64,000 nucleotides of DNA from Woeseia sp034521225 (GCA_034521225.1 JAXHMR010000031.1:45051-109050), one strand, 5' to 3'. Positions 49,036-59,583 are shown, counted from the stretch's first letter. The notes: generated by a model from the letters alone, not told the origin. Made by a program: numbers and translations.

Positions 49036-49575
49036 ATGGCCTGTCCGGGTTCAATACGGGGCTACAGCTTATACGAGCTGCTGATGACGCTGACGCTGGT
49101 CGCGCTGGTACTGACGCTGGGCCTGCCGTCGTTCGGCACGCTCGCGGCGGACCAGCGATTAAGGACTGAGACTGACCGGCTGTTCCACGCCGTGCATCTT
49201 GCCCGCAAGGCGTCGGTGACGCGGCGCCGTGTCGTGACTCTCTGCCCGAGCAGCGACGGCGAATTTTGCAGTGGCGGCGGCGACTGGTCAGCCGGCTGGC
49301 TGATGTTCGTCAATACGGACCGTGACAGCCCACCCGAGCGGGATCCCGACGAGGCCGTGCTGATGGCGCACAAGGTCGGTGACCAGGTGCGTGTCCACGC
49401 CAACCGCCGCGGCTTCACGTTCCGGTCCACCGAACTCCGGGCCACGAACGGTACGTTCGTGTTCTGCGACCGCTCAGGGCGAGCTGCAACCCGCGCCCTC
49501 GTAATCAGCTACACCGGGCGTCCGCGCGTCACGCGCACGCAACGCGACGGCGACCCGTACACATGCCCGGATTAA
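49036..49575 (+). CDS. Type IV minor pilin, FimT/GspH-like (first)
   Basis: A 179-aa pseudopilin. The prepilin peptidase site is G-YSLYELLMTLTLVALVLTLG, with Glu at +5 of the mature protein and a short basic leader (MACPGSIRG). The GspH/FimT C-terminal domain has RTETDRLFHAVHLARKASVT and two Cys (TLCPSSDGEFCSGG), with a late Cys pair (VFCDR and YTCPD). It is the first gene of the rightward minor-pilin cluster. Minor pilins form the tip complex that primes pilus assembly. FimT is also linked to DNA uptake in some species; that cannot be assigned here. Confidence 0.87.
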   Translation: MACPGSIRGYSLYELLMTLTLVALVLTLGLPSFGTLAADQRLRTETDRLFHAVHLARKASVTRRRVVTLCPSSDGEFCSGGGDWSAGWLMFVNTDRDSPPERDPDEAVLMAHKVGDQVRVHANRRGFTFRSTELRATNGTFVFCDRSGRAATRALVISYTGRPRVTRTQRDGDPYTCPD

Positions 49576-49674
49576 GTCAAATCGCCGAACCCGCCGGGCG
49601 ACCGCTTGTCGGCCGGTTGTCGCCGCTGGTCGGATCACTGCGTGGCCGGTGCGGGGTTGTCGTATATTCTGCTC

Positions 49675-50277
49675 ATGAACATGCCCCAAATCCGCGGTTT
49701 TACCATCTACGAACTGCTGATCACGCTGCTGATCATCGGCGTCGTGCTGACGCTCGGCATCCCGAACCTGAGCGCCTTCACGCAAAACAGCCGTATTTCC
49801 AGCACCGTCAATGACCTGCATTCCAGTTTCATGCTGGCGAGATCCGAAGCAGCCCGGTCGAAAGCCAACATTACAATCTGCGCCAGCGATAATTCGATGG
49901 CTGCCGACGCCGATTGCGACGCCAGCGGCAACATGGACGATGGCTGGATCATTTTTGTCGATCTCGATGGCGACATCCAGCGCGATGCGGGCAACAACGA
50001 GAATGTATTGCGTCGCCATCCGCCTATTCCGGATGCCATCAACATCACGACCAATCCCGGCGCTTCCTATTTCAGCTTTGCACCCAGTGGCCTTGGCCGG
50101 GGCGATGTCGACGGCAACGCAACGCTGCGAACTCTCCTGCTCTGCGACGACCGCGGCAATGTCACGGCAGCCGGCGGCTGGTCGGCGGCGCGCTACCTCG
50201 TCGTTACGCCGATTGGCCGCGCCACGGTGATTCGGGACGTTGACCTGATCAATACCGCCACGGGCGGTTGCCCGTAA
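49675..50277 (+). CDS. Type IV minor pilin, FimT/FimU-like (second)
   Basis: 200 aa from ATG 49675 (MNMPQIRG); ATG 49681 is also possible. Processing at G-FTIYELLITLLIIGVVLTLG with Glu at +5. The H-domain LHSSFMLARSEAARSKANIT is typical of FimU/GspH, followed by a Cys pair (TICASD, DADCDASG) and a last pair (LLLCDDRG, GGCP). It is a paralog of the preceding gene, in the place where Pseudomonas has fimT then fimU. Confidence 0.87.
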   Translation: MNMPQIRGFTIYELLITLLIIGVVLTLGIPNLSAFTQNSRISSTVNDLHSSFMLARSEAARSKANITICASDNSMAADADCDASGNMDDGWIIFVDLDGDIQRDAGNNENVLRRHPPIPDAINITTNPGASYFSFAPSGLGRGDVDGNATLRTLLLCDDRGNVTAAGGWSAARYLVVTPIGRATVIRDVDLINTATGGCP

Positions 50278-50312
50278 TCTGCGGACGTGCGCACCGGAAC
50301 CGGAAACACCAG

Positions 50313-50777
50313 ATGAAAACAAAAAGAAAATTAATCGCAGGAACCTGTCGCGGCTTTTCGCTGATCGAAGTCCTGATCGCGCTGATCATTCTGTCGGTCG
50401 GCATGCTCGGTATCGCCGGCCTCTATGTGCACAGCATGCAGGCCGGACGCACCTCAATGTTTCGCCACCAGGCCGTGATCCTGGCCGGCGACGTGGCGGA
50501 TCGCATCCGGGCAAATCCGATGGCGGCAGCCGCCTACGCTGGTGCCGGCGCCGACAACAGCTGCGTCAACGGCGGTGTCAACTGCACGCCGGCCGAGATG
50601 GCGGCGCACGATATTTTCCTGTGGGACCAGCAGGCAATCGACTCGCTGCCTAACGGCGACGTCGCGGTGGTATACGACAACGGCGTCGTTCCGCCGACCT
50701 ACCAGATTACTGTCAGCTGGGATGAGCCAGGCGAGAACCTGAATTACAGCATCACCATTCCCGTATTTGAAATCTGA
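50313..50777 (+). CDS. pilV: Type IV pilus minor pilin PilV
   Basis: 154 aa from ATG 50313. A long basic leader (MKTKRKLIAGTCRG) is followed by FSLIEVLIALIILSVGMLGI, the exact style of PilV, with Glu at +5. GLYVHSMQAGRTSMFRHQAV and ADRIRANPMAA follow, the last being highly typical of PilV. A Cys pair CVNGGVNC is seen. The frame is intact. It is followed 5 bp later by pilW. Confidence 0.92.
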   Translation: MKTKRKLIAGTCRGFSLIEVLIALIILSVGMLGIAGLYVHSMQAGRTSMFRHQAVILAGDVADRIRANPMAAAAYAGAGADNSCVNGGVNCTPAEMAAHDIFLWDQQAIDSLPNGDVAVVYDNGVVPPTYQITVSWDEPGENLNYSITIPVFEI

Positions 50778-50782
50778 CCGCG

Positions 50783-51775
50783 ATGACTACACCTGAAAAA
50801 AACATTCAACGAATCCACCGGCAGTCCGGCGTCACGATGGTCGAGCTAATGGTGTCGCTCGCGATCGGTTCGTTCCTGATCATCGGTGCCGTGCAAATCT
50901 ATAACCAGAGCCGCCAGGCATTCGTGATCAACGAGTCCATTGCGCGGGTCCAGGAAACGGCCCAGTTCGCGATGGACACGATTGAGTCGGACATTCGCAT
51001 GGCCAGCAACTGGGGCCGTCACAGCCGCGGCAGCGCCGTCGAGGGCCGCTCCCTGCCAACTGACGCGAATCCCGCCGGATTGCCGGCGCCGGCTACGTGT
51101 GGTGTCACGTGGGCAATTGACCTGGGCCGCCCACTTGAAGGTGCGAACAACAACTACGGACTGCCTTGTGCGGCAAACGGCGGTGCGCAGGCCAACTCCG
51201 ATACCGTGACGGTGCGCCGCGCAACCATGGCACCGTCGGAAGTACCGTTACAGAATGACCGGCTGTACCTGCAGACCACCCGCATCCAGGGAGAGTTGTT
51301 CGCCGATAACACGATACCGTCGGGATTCGATCCGCTGAATTCGGAAACCCATGATCTCCGTGTGAATACCTATTACGTAGCGCAAACCTCCGCGCTCGTG
51401 CCCGGCGTACCGACACTGCGCCGCAAGACCCTGGCCAGCGCCGGCGGCGCGCCGGTCGTTGTAGATCAGGAAGTCGCGCCGGGTGTCGAGAACATGCAAC
51501 TACAATTCGGCGTTGATGTCGACGGCGACAATGCCGTCGATCGCTACGTCAATCCGGGTGACGATATCCTGGTACAAGGCTCGGGCACGTTCATTCCCGG
51601 TGCGCGCGTCATCACGGCCCGTATCTGGCTCGTCGTACGCTCCGTTGATCCCGAAATCGGGCTGAATGACCAGCGTGATTACGAACCGGGCGATGTCGAT
51701 CTCGGCGTGCCCAACGACAACTTCCGCCGCCTGCAGGTATCGAAGACGATCCTGCTGCGCAATGCCCGCTCCTGA
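50783..51775 (+). CDS. pilW: Type IV pilus minor pilin PilW
   Basis: A 330-aa large pseudopilin. Leader MTTPEKNIQRIHRQSG, then VTMVELMVSLAIGSFLIIGA with Glu at +5, AVQIYNQSRQAF and RVQETAQFAMDTIESDIRMA. The big C-terminal domain includes EVAPGVENMQLQFGVDVDGD, typical of PilW. It ends KTILLRNARS, with 29 bp to pilX. Confidence 0.93.
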   Translation: MTTPEKNIQRIHRQSGVTMVELMVSLAIGSFLIIGAVQIYNQSRQAFVINESIARVQETAQFAMDTIESDIRMASNWGRHSRGSAVEGRSLPTDANPAGLPAPATCGVTWAIDLGRPLEGANNNYGLPCAANGGAQANSDTVTVRRATMAPSEVPLQNDRLYLQTTRIQGELFADNTIPSGFDPLNSETHDLRVNTYYVAQTSALVPGVPTLRRKTLASAGGAPVVVDQEVAPGVENMQLQFGVDVDGDNAVDRYVNPGDDILVQGSGTFIPGARVITARIWLVVRSVDPEIGLNDQRDYEPGDVDLGVPNDNFRRLQVSKTILLRNARS

Positions 51776-51804
51776 CGGCCGTACTGAAAAGTTAAGGACA
51801 CGCA

Positions 51805-52275
51805 ATGAAGAACATGACTTTGGCAACCAGGCAGCACGGCGCCGCTCTCGTTATCGGGCTGATCCTGCTTGTTGTCGTTACCGTGCTCGCGATCTCGGGT
51901 ATGAATACTGCAACCACTGAACTCGCCATGGCGCGCAACGACCAGAATTACGAAAACGCGTTCCAGGCCGCCGAAACCGGCCTCGAGCAGGCACTGGCAC
52001 AGGGCAGCTTCAATACACTGGCCCCGGTGACATTCACAACGGTCGTCAATGCGAGTGATTCGGTTGAAGCCGTTATCGAATTCGAAGACACGACTGTCGT
52101 ACCGGACCGCGCATTCAGCCTTGGTGCTGGAAGCGGCATTGCTGCCTACCACTTCAATGCAACAGCAACCGCCAAGTCCGAACGCGACGCCGGCGGCGGC
52201 GCGACGGATCGGGATTCGTCCGCGGTCCACTCACAGGCATTCTATATTGTCGGCCCCGAAGCGCCGACGCTCTAG
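51805..52275 (+). CDS. pilX: Type IV pilus assembly protein PilX
   Basis: 156 aa. Unlike true pilins it has Q-H-G-AALVIGLILLVVVTVLAI near the start, the PilX form without Glu at +5, then MNTATTELAMARNDQNYENA and FQAAETGLEQALAQG. PilX bridges the minor pilins to PilY1 at the tip. The frame is intact. Confidence 0.92.
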   Translation: MKNMTLATRQHGAALVIGLILLVVVTVLAISGMNTATTELAMARNDQNYENAFQAAETGLEQALAQGSFNTLAPVTFTTVVNASDSVEAVIEFEDTTVVPDRAFSLGAGSGIAAYHFNATATAKSERDAGGGATDRDSSAVHSQAFYIVGPEAPTL

Positions 52276-52297
52276 TCAGATTTTACAGGACACTAAA

Positions 52298-52636
52298 ATG
52301 TTTACTCGATTACTGGTACTTGCATCGCTGACGGCCCTGAGCTTTACCGCCGGCGCCGATTTTCGCACTGTGCAACGTGCCTACGAAGTTGTACTGACTG
52401 ATTTCCGCGCTCCGGCAACGGCGAACGGCACCGCGTCGTTCCAGCCCTGCGAGTCCTGCGACACGATGACAGTACGTGTCACGCCGCAGACTCGTTACCA
52501 GGTAAACAACGACGTCGTCGAACTCGCTGAATTCCGGCGGCAACTCCGGACGATCAGCGACCGTCATGCAGAGACCGTTATCGTGCTGCATCACCTCAAG
52601 GCTGACATCCTGACGGCGATATCGGTGACGCTATGA
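52298..52636 (+). CDS. Small secreted protein between pilX and pilY1, unknown
   Basis: 112 aa from ATG 52298, with a clear signal peptide (MFTRLLVLASLTALSFTAGA, cleaved about ADF). The mature part (about 92 aa) has one close Cys pair CESCDTMTVRV, suggesting a disulfide, then a charged helix EFRRQLRTISDRHAETVIVL. I do not recognise a family. The stop overlaps the pilY1 start (ATGA), so it is translated with PilY1. In Pseudomonas the small pilY2 gene lies after pilY1, not before it. Confidence 0.75.
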   Translation: MFTRLLVLASLTALSFTAGADFRTVQRAYEVVLTDFRAPATANGTASFQPCESCDTMTVRVTPQTRYQVNNDVVELAEFRRQLRTISDRHAETVIVLHHLKADILTAISVTL

Positions 52637-55600
52637 AGCGCCGCAGCTCAATACTCAAGGGAATGAACATGACGAACCGACACAAGGGCTTGCTGTCAGC
52701 CGTCGTACCGGCCGCGCTGACCGTGCTCGCAGGCTTGCCTGCCGTTGCCGATGACACGGAGCTGCTGCTCGTCAACCCCACCGGTGATCAGCCGACGCCG
52801 AATGTCATGTTTATCCTCGACACATCCGGCAGCATGACCTCGCAGGAGGAAACGGTAGAGCCCTACGACTCAAGCCGGACCTATTCCGGCGACTGCGATT
52901 CCGATCGCCTGTATTGGAGCGACGTCGACACAACGCCGGTCTGCGACGGATCCGAAACGCAGTTTATCGAAAAATCGGTGTTTTACTGCGATGCTGCCGG
53001 CCTGCAGCTCGGCGGCATCGGCTCGTACACGAATACGATGGTGCAGTACCGCGTGGAACAGTCCGGCTCCGAGCCCGGCTGGCGCGACATAGAGCCCGGC
53101 AACAGCACGGACCCGGTCGAGTGCCAGGACGATTCAGGCCTGCATGGCGATGGCAGCGCCGGTGACGTCTATGCAACCGCCCAATCGGGCGCCGCCGATC
53201 CATGGACCAGCGACCCGGCCCTCGAAATTTCCTGGGGAAGTTCACCGCGCAATGTGACCTACACGGTATTCGACGGCAATTACCTGAACTGGCAGAGCTC
53301 GCCGAACATGATCACGCTGTCACGCAATGAGATCATGCGTACCGTGACAATGACGGTTCTGAATTCGTTGAATAATCTCAATGTTGGCGTCATGCGGTTC
53401 AATGACCGGGATGGCGGTACCGTTATCCAGGCGATGTCGAGCCTTGACGACAATCGTGCCCAGATCCTGCAGACGATCGACAATCTCAATGCCAGCGGCT
53501 CCACACCGCTGTCAGAATCGCTGTACGAATCGGCCCTTTACTGGCGGGGCTCACCGGCCTTCTATGGCGAGAATATCAACGAGCATGAAACCGATCCGGC
53601 CGCACTGGCGTCGACCGACCCGAACGTCTATGCGAACCCGCCGATCGACGTCTGCGCCAAGAACTACAACGTCCTGCTGTCCGATGGCGAACCAACGCAG
53701 GATACGGACACGCAGACGCTGGTACCGGCTCTGCCAAATTACAGCCAGTTGCTGGGTCGTAACACCTGCACCAATACCGGCGACGGCGGCTGCCTGATTG
53801 ATGTTGCCGAGTATCTGTCGCTGGTTGATACCGATCCGGACACACCGGGGCTGCAGAACGTCACAACGCATACGCATCGGGTTTGCCATCGACCTGCCGT
53901 TGCTTCGCGATACGGCCCTTGCATCCGGCGGCGAGTACTTTGTTGCCGACAACGTCCAGAACCTGACGCTGGCTTTGCTGCAGATCGTGGCGAATATCAA
54001 CGATCGCACATTGTCGTTTGCGGCACCGACGGTTTCGGTTAATACGTTCAACAGAACCCAAAATCTGAACCAGCTTTACATGACCGTCTTCGGCGCACGT
54101 TCCAATGTGCACTGGCCGGGCAACCTGAAGCGCTATGGAATTACCGACGGCGCGATCGTCGACGCGGACGGAGCCGACGCCGTTGACCCGAGCACCGGAT
54201 TCTTTTTCGACACCGCGCGCAGCTACTGGACACCCACTGCGGATGGCAATGACGTGCGGTTGGGCGGCGCAGCAAACCAGCTGCCGGACCCCGCACAACG
54301 CAACCTGTTTACGAACAATGGCATCAGTAATAACCTGACAGCCGTGGACAACCTGCTGACACCGTCAAATGCGGACAGCTTTACCAACGCCGAACTTGGC
54401 CTCACCGGCGCCGACGGTGAGCCGACCCGCGAGGAACTGATTCGCTGGGCGCGCGGCGAAGACATACGCGATGAAGACAATAATCCGGCCACCACCGTAC
54501 GCTATGCAATGGGCGATCCGCTGCACTCGCAGCCGGCTGCCATTGTTTACGGCGGCGATGCCGACGATCCGGATGTCGTCGTATTTACAGCCACCAATGA
54601 CGGCTACCTGCACGCAATAAACGGGCAAACCGGCGAGGAGCTGTGGTCTTTCATCCCGAAGGAACTGCTGTCGAACCTGACTCGCCTGTACTTCGACCCG
54701 TCGTCGAAGTTCAAGAATTACGGTATCGACGGCGACGTTGTGCCTGTCATCCGTGATGAAAATAACAACGGCGTTATTGACGGCGATGACTTCATCTACA
54801 TCGTGTTCGGCATGCGTCGCGGCGGCAGCACCTATTACGCACTGGATGTTACCGACAAGAATTCACCGCAACTGCTGTGGGATGTCAGTCTTCCGGAGTT
54901 CGGACAGAGCTGGTCGCAACCCGTCATAGCCCGCATGAATATCGACTCCACCGACCTGAACGACAATAAAGCGGTGGTTGTTATCTGGTGGCGGCTATGA
55001 CCCGGTGCACGACACGGCTGCTCATCCGGCTTCGGCCGACGGCAGTGGCGCCGGTATCCACATACTTGATCTCGAGACCGGCACTGAACTCTGGCGCGCC
55101 GGGCGCGACGCCGGGGCGGACCTCCAGCTTGCCGGCATGACACGCTCCATTCCGACGCGCGTTCGGGTACTCGACCTGAGCGGCGACGGGTTTGCCGATC
55201 GCATGTACGCGTCCGACATGGGTGGGCAGGTATGGCGCTTCGACATCGTGAATGGCGAAATTCCGTCCAGCCTGGTCCGAGGCGGTGTCATTGCCCAACT
55301 CGGCGCCGAAGGGCTTGGCACACCGTCACCCGCGGATACCCGGCGTTTCTACAACGCGCCGGACATTTCGATATTCACCGACCAGACGCAGGACGCCCGC
55401 TATATCGCCATCAGCCTTGGCAGTGGCTACCGCGCGCACCCGTTTGACCTGTCCGCGGCCGACCGCTTTTACTCGCTGCGCGATCCGGATGTCTTCCGGC
55501 AACTCACGCAGACCGAGTACAATAATTACGACATCATCACGGACACGGACCTCGTCGAGGTCAGCGGCCAGCTCGGTGTCATAGTTTCGCCGACCGACCG

Positions 55601-56012
55601 TGGCTGGCGTTTCACGCTGCCGGGCAACCAGAAAGTGCTGTCTGACTCGGTTACATTCAATGACGAGGTCCAGTTCGTCGGTTTTTCACCGGACAGCGAC
55701 AGTGCTGCGACCTGTTCCGGCGGCCAGGGAACCAACTTCCTGTACCGTGTGCGCATAACCAATGGCGACCCGGTCGTGACCCACCTCGATGCCCTCGATC
55801 CGGCCGATTCCGATGACGCACGGCGCCAGGTACTCCAGCAGGGCGGCATTGCGCCGTCACCGACCATCCTGTTCCCGAGCCCGGATGATCCGGATTGCGA
55901 GGGCGCCGCCTGTTCGCCGCCGCCAATCGGTTGTGTCGGCGTCGAATGTTACGATCCGGGCTTCGTCAACAACCCGGTGCGCACGCTGTGGACGCAAGAC
56001 GGCATCGAGTAA
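52633..56012 (+). CDS. pilY1: Type IV pilus tip adhesin/biogenesis protein PilY1 (frameshifted)
   Basis: About 1126 aa from ATG 52633. Signal peptide (LLSAVVPAALTVLAGLPAVA). A von Willebrand A-like N-terminal domain has MIDAS FILDTSGSM and MRFNDRDGG. The C-terminal part is the PilY1 beta-propeller: AMGDPLHSQPAAIVYGG, FTATNDGYLHAINGQTGEEL, and RVLDLSGDGFADRMYASDMG. A calcium-binding loop DENNNGVIDGDDF matches the site that controls pilus retraction in Pseudomonas PilY1. Shifts at about 53868 and 54985 split it into three. It is the largest gene of the cluster, just before pilE. Tip adhesion and mechanosensing are known family roles. Confidence 0.93.
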
Positions 56013-56019
56013 CGTGAGT

Positions 56020-56463
56020 ATGCGAAAGCGGCAAGTGAACAGGGCCATGCAAAAGTACGTACAGGGCATTACACTGCTGGAGCTGATGATTGTCGTTGTG
56101 ATCATCGGCATCATGGCGACGATTGCGTACCCGAACTACCGCGACTACGCCGCGCGCGCCAAGCGCAATGAAGCCCGGGCTGCGCTGCTGCAGATTGCCA
56201 CCAACCAGGAGCGGCATTACCTGCAGAACAATACCTACACGGCTGACATGACGGATCTCGGCTTTGGTGCCGCCTCCAATGTTGTCACGGATACCGGGTC
56301 CTATCGCATCAATGTCGACGCCGCCAGCGCCAACGATTTCACCGCCACGGCGACCTATCTGAATGCCGACAACGAAGCGGGCAAATGCGCGACGTTCCAG
56401 ATCGACGGGCGCGGCACCAAGACGTCGGCGCCGGAAACAGATTGCTGGACCCGGACCCGCTAA
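56020..56463 (+). CDS. pilE: Type IV minor pilin PilE
   Basis: 147 aa from ATG 56020 (MRKRQVNRAMQKYVQG); ATG 56047 gives a shorter leader. Processing at G-ITLLELMIVVVIIGIMATIA with Glu at +5, then YPNYRDYAARAKRNEARAAL, QIATNQERHYLQNNTYTADM and a C-terminal disulfide pair (GKCATF, TDCWT). The shape is that of Pseudomonas PilE, last gene of the minor-pilin operon, rather than a major pilin. The stop overlaps the convergent lspA stop by 4 bp. Confidence 0.9.
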   Translation: MRKRQVNRAMQKYVQGITLLELMIVVVIIGIMATIAYPNYRDYAARAKRNEARAALLQIATNQERHYLQNNTYTADMTDLGFGAASNVVTDTGSYRINVDAASANDFTATATYLNADNEAGKCATFQIDGRGTKTSAPETDCWTRTR

Positions 56464-57018
56464 CCGCTGCTGGCCGAGCCCTGTCCGGAACGTCCGGATA
56501 AGAACAATGCATCGATGATCAGCAGTGCCGCGCCGACGGAGATGGCAGCATCCGCAACATTGAATGACGGAAACGGCCAGCCGGCAATCAATACCTGGAT
56601 GTAGTCGACGACGTACCCGAGGCGGATACGGTCGACCACATTGCCGATCGCGCCCCCGAGCACGAGAACCAGGGCCCACGATAGTACAAACTGGCGCTCA
56701 CTACGCAGACGCCAAAGCCACGCCACGATAAACGAGCTGACCGCAAGCGCCAGCAGCGTGAAGAACCATCGTTGCCAGCCACCGGCGTCCGCGAGAAAGC
56801 TGAATGCCGCGCCCTCGTTCTGGTGATGCGTAATGTTGATAAATGAATTCACCGGGATCTTGTCGTACAGCGGCACCCATTTCATGATTGCCCACTTTGT
56901 CAGCTGGTCAGGAAGGACGACGTATGGCCGCGACGACCATCCATAGCGTAAACAGCCCGTGCGGGCGCGAGTCCGCTGCCGTGGACTGTTGCTGATCACT
57001 GCTGTCATAGTCGGTCAT
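56460..57018 (-). CDS. lspA: Lipoprotein signal peptidase (5' frameshift)
   Basis: An aspartyl protease of the inner membrane that cleaves prolipoproteins. ATG 57018 overlaps the ribF stop (ATGA) and reads MTDYDSSDQQQSTAADSRPH, then LFTLWMVVAAI before a shift near 56915 into the main frame (DQLTKWAIMKWVPLYDKIPV). An alternative ATG at 57008 gives a poorer N-terminus. The catalytic aspartates are in LGGAIGNVVDRIRLGYVVDY and FPSFNVADAAISVGA. HHQNEGAAFSFLADAGGWQR is the usual periplasmic loop. ileS, normally between ribF and lspA, is absent, and so are fkpB and ispH after it. Confidence 0.93.
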
Positions 57019-57947
57019 GCTGCCAATATCTCCCGCGCGGCGGCGCTGTCACGATGCATTTGCGCCACCAGCTCATTAACGTTGTCAAATTTTATCTCGT
57101 CCCGAAGCCGGGCGATGAAATCCACGTGTATATACCGCCCGTAAATAGTCTCATCGAAATCGAGCAGATGCACGTCGAGGAACGGCTTGACGCCCGAGAA
57201 CGTTGGCCGGTTCACAACACTCGCAACGCCATCGACGGGTTCTGCCGCCAATCCTGATACGCGTACGGCGAATATGCCTAGCACGGGGCTCAAGCGCCGG
57301 TTCAGCTTGATATTGGCGGTCGGGTAGCCGACGGCGTGCCCGAGACTCTGTCCTTCCACCACCTTGCCGGACATGCGAAACCAGCGTCCCAGCAAGATGC
57401 GAGCCCGGTCCATATCGCCCGCCTGCAGCGCGTGGCGTACGGCCGTGCTGCTAACCCGCTGTCCATCGATCGTGACACTGCCGACTTTTTCGACGCCAAA
57501 GTCCAGTGCCGCGCCCGCGCGCCGCAGAAGCTCGATATTGCCCTTTCTCGCCACGGCAAAACGGAAGTCATCACCAACGACCAGGTGTCTTACGTTCAGT
57601 GCCTGGACCAGCAACTGCCGGACAAACGTATCCGGCTCGATCTGTCGCATGCGCCGATCGAAGCGCTGGCAAAAGAACAGGTCGATACCAATCTCCGCCA
57701 GAGCCTCGAACTTCTCGCGAAAGCGCATCAATCGTGCCGGCGGACTGTCGCCCGCAAAAAATTCCTTCGGCATCGGCTCGAAACTCATGACGACCGATGG
57801 CATCTGTCTCGCGTGCGCTTCGTCGACCACGCGTTGCAGCAGTCGCCGGTGCCCAACGTGCAAACCATCGTAGGCACCGATGGACACGACGCTGCCTGCT
57901 GCGAGCAGGTCAAACGGCAGCGCCGATGCGGTGCTTGCGAAGCGCAT
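57015..57947 (-). CDS. ribF: Bifunctional riboflavin kinase/FAD synthetase
   Basis: 310 aa from ATG 57947 (MRFASTASALPFDLLAAGSV). N-terminal FAD synthetase: SIGAYDGLHVGHRRLL (usually GNFDGVHxGH; here GAYDGLHVGH) and LVVGDDFRFAVARKGN. C-terminal riboflavin kinase: GHAVGYPTANIKLN and VNRPTFSGVKPFLDVHLLDF. It makes FMN and FAD, needed by the Rsx complex, WrbA and LpdA in this window. It starts 8 bp after murJ and runs straight into lspA. The frame is intact. Confidence 0.94.
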   Translation of the reverse strand: MRFASTASALPFDLLAAGSVVSIGAYDGLHVGHRRLLQRVVDEAHARQMPSVVMSFEPMPKEFFAGDSPPARLMRFREKFEALAEIGIDLFFCQRFDRRMRQIEPDTFVRQLLVQALNVRHLVVGDDFRFAVARKGNIELLRRAGAALDFGVEKVGSVTIDGQRVSSTAVRHALQAGDMDRARILLGRWFRMSGKVVEGQSLGHAVGYPTANIKLNRRLSPVLGIFAVRVSGLAAEPVDGVASVVNRPTFSGVKPFLDVHLLDFDETIYGRYIHVDFIARLRDEIKFDNVNELVAQMHRDSAAAREILAA

Positions 57948-57955
57948 CACGCAGT

Positions 57956-59583
57956 CTATCGCTCGTGCAGGCGCAATTGGGACAGCCGTCCGCCAGCAAG
58001 CAGCAGCATTGCGAAAAAGACTGCAACGGCTGCGGCAATAGTCCCGCTTAGCAAGAAGACGCGCGCCGCTACGTCCGCCTGCAGCCACCACTCAAGCGGG
58101 CGCATCAGGTAGTAAATCGCGGCCACCATTGCGGCGTTCGCGGCAGACAGCCGCGCAATGAATGCGAGCCAGCCGCTCGAGTGCACCATAACGCCATCGC
58201 GGCGCAACCCGCGGTACAGGAGCCATGCGTTGACAAGCGCAGCGACCGAGATGGCAAGCGCAAGACCCGCATGCGGCGCTGAATAACCGATCGAAACAAG
58301 CCACCAGGCAAGCACAACGCTGAGGACGAAGTTGACCAGCAGCGCAATCAGGCCGATCCGCACCGGTGTCCGGGTATCCTCGCGAGCAAAATAGGCAGGC
58401 GCGAGAATTTTGACCAGTGAGAACCCGATCAGCCCGAGGGCAAACGCCTGCAGGCTGATCGCGGTCAGCCGCACATCGTCGGCGGAAAATGCGCCGCCGT
58501 AGAAGATCGTAGTGACCAGCGGTCCCGCGAGCAGGATCAGGCCGATCGCCGACGGGACGGCGATCAGCAGAACCAGCCTCATTGACCAGTCGATGGTGCG
58601 TGCAAAATCGCGCATCGACTGGCTTGCATGCTGACGCGACAGGTACGGCAACGTCACCGTCGCCAGCGCGATTCCGAACAGGCCCAGCGGGAATTCCATC
58701 AACCGGTCCGAATAGTAAAGAAGGCTTATTTTGCCGACGCCGAGCATCGAGGCGATGACGCCGCCCAGCAACACGTTAATCTGGGCGACGGACGAGCCGA
58801 ATATGGCCGGCAGCATCAGGTACCGATGCGGCGCACGCCATCATGCCGCGGCCGCCACCGCGGCCGTGGAATAGCATCGATTCGGGCGAGGAACGGGACC
58901 TGAAACGCTAGCTGCACCAGCCCGGCGGCGAGGACGCCGTAGGCGAGCGCCATGCCAGGTTCGTCAAGCTGCGGCGCCAGCCATAACGCGCTTGCGATCA
59001 ACACGACGTTCAGGATGACGGGCGTAAACGCGGGCGCCGCAAAACGGCCGTAGGTATTCAGGATGCCGCCGGCAAATGCCGTTAACGAAACGAAGAACAG
59101 GTACGGAAACGTGAACCGCAGCATCGCGGTTGCCAGGTCGAAACGGCCGTTCTCATCGATGAAACCGGGCGCAACGACCAGCACCAGCAGCGGCGCGGCG
59201 ACAACACCGGCCAGCGTGATGCCGAACAGCAACAAACCAAGTGTGCCGGCCACGGCATCGACGAGCTGGCGTGCCTCGTCATGACTGTGCTGCTCGCGGT
59301 AGCGTGCCATCACCGGCACAAAACCCTGCGAAAACGCACCCTCGGCAAAAAACCGCCGCAGCATGTTCGGGATGCGGTTTGCAACGATAAACGCATCCAT
59401 GACGATCGTGGCGCCGAAATAGCGCGCAAAGACGACATCGCGGACGAGCCCGAGTATGCGGGACAGCAGCGTCATGACACTGACGACCGACGTTGAGCGC
59501 AACAGGCCCCGCCCGGATACGGGCGCCACGCCGTGCGCCCGGGAGACAGGGCGTTGCGGCTCGTCTGGCGGTTTGATGGTCAT
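57956..59583 (-). CDS. murJ: Lipid II flippase MurJ (frameshifted)
   Basis: Moves lipid II across the inner membrane. ATG 59583; about 542 aa in two frames joined near 58820. The first half has LLRSTSVVSVMTLLSRILGL, VRDVVFARYFGATIVMDAFI and RIPNMLRRFFAEGAFSQGFV, all MurJ hallmarks. The second half has AIFGSSVAQINVLLGGVIAS, LLYYSDRLMEFPLGLFGIAL and 6-7 more membrane segments. The N-terminus has an extra 25 or so polar residues. rpsT is divergent upstream, as in many Gammaproteobacteria. Confidence 0.95.
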
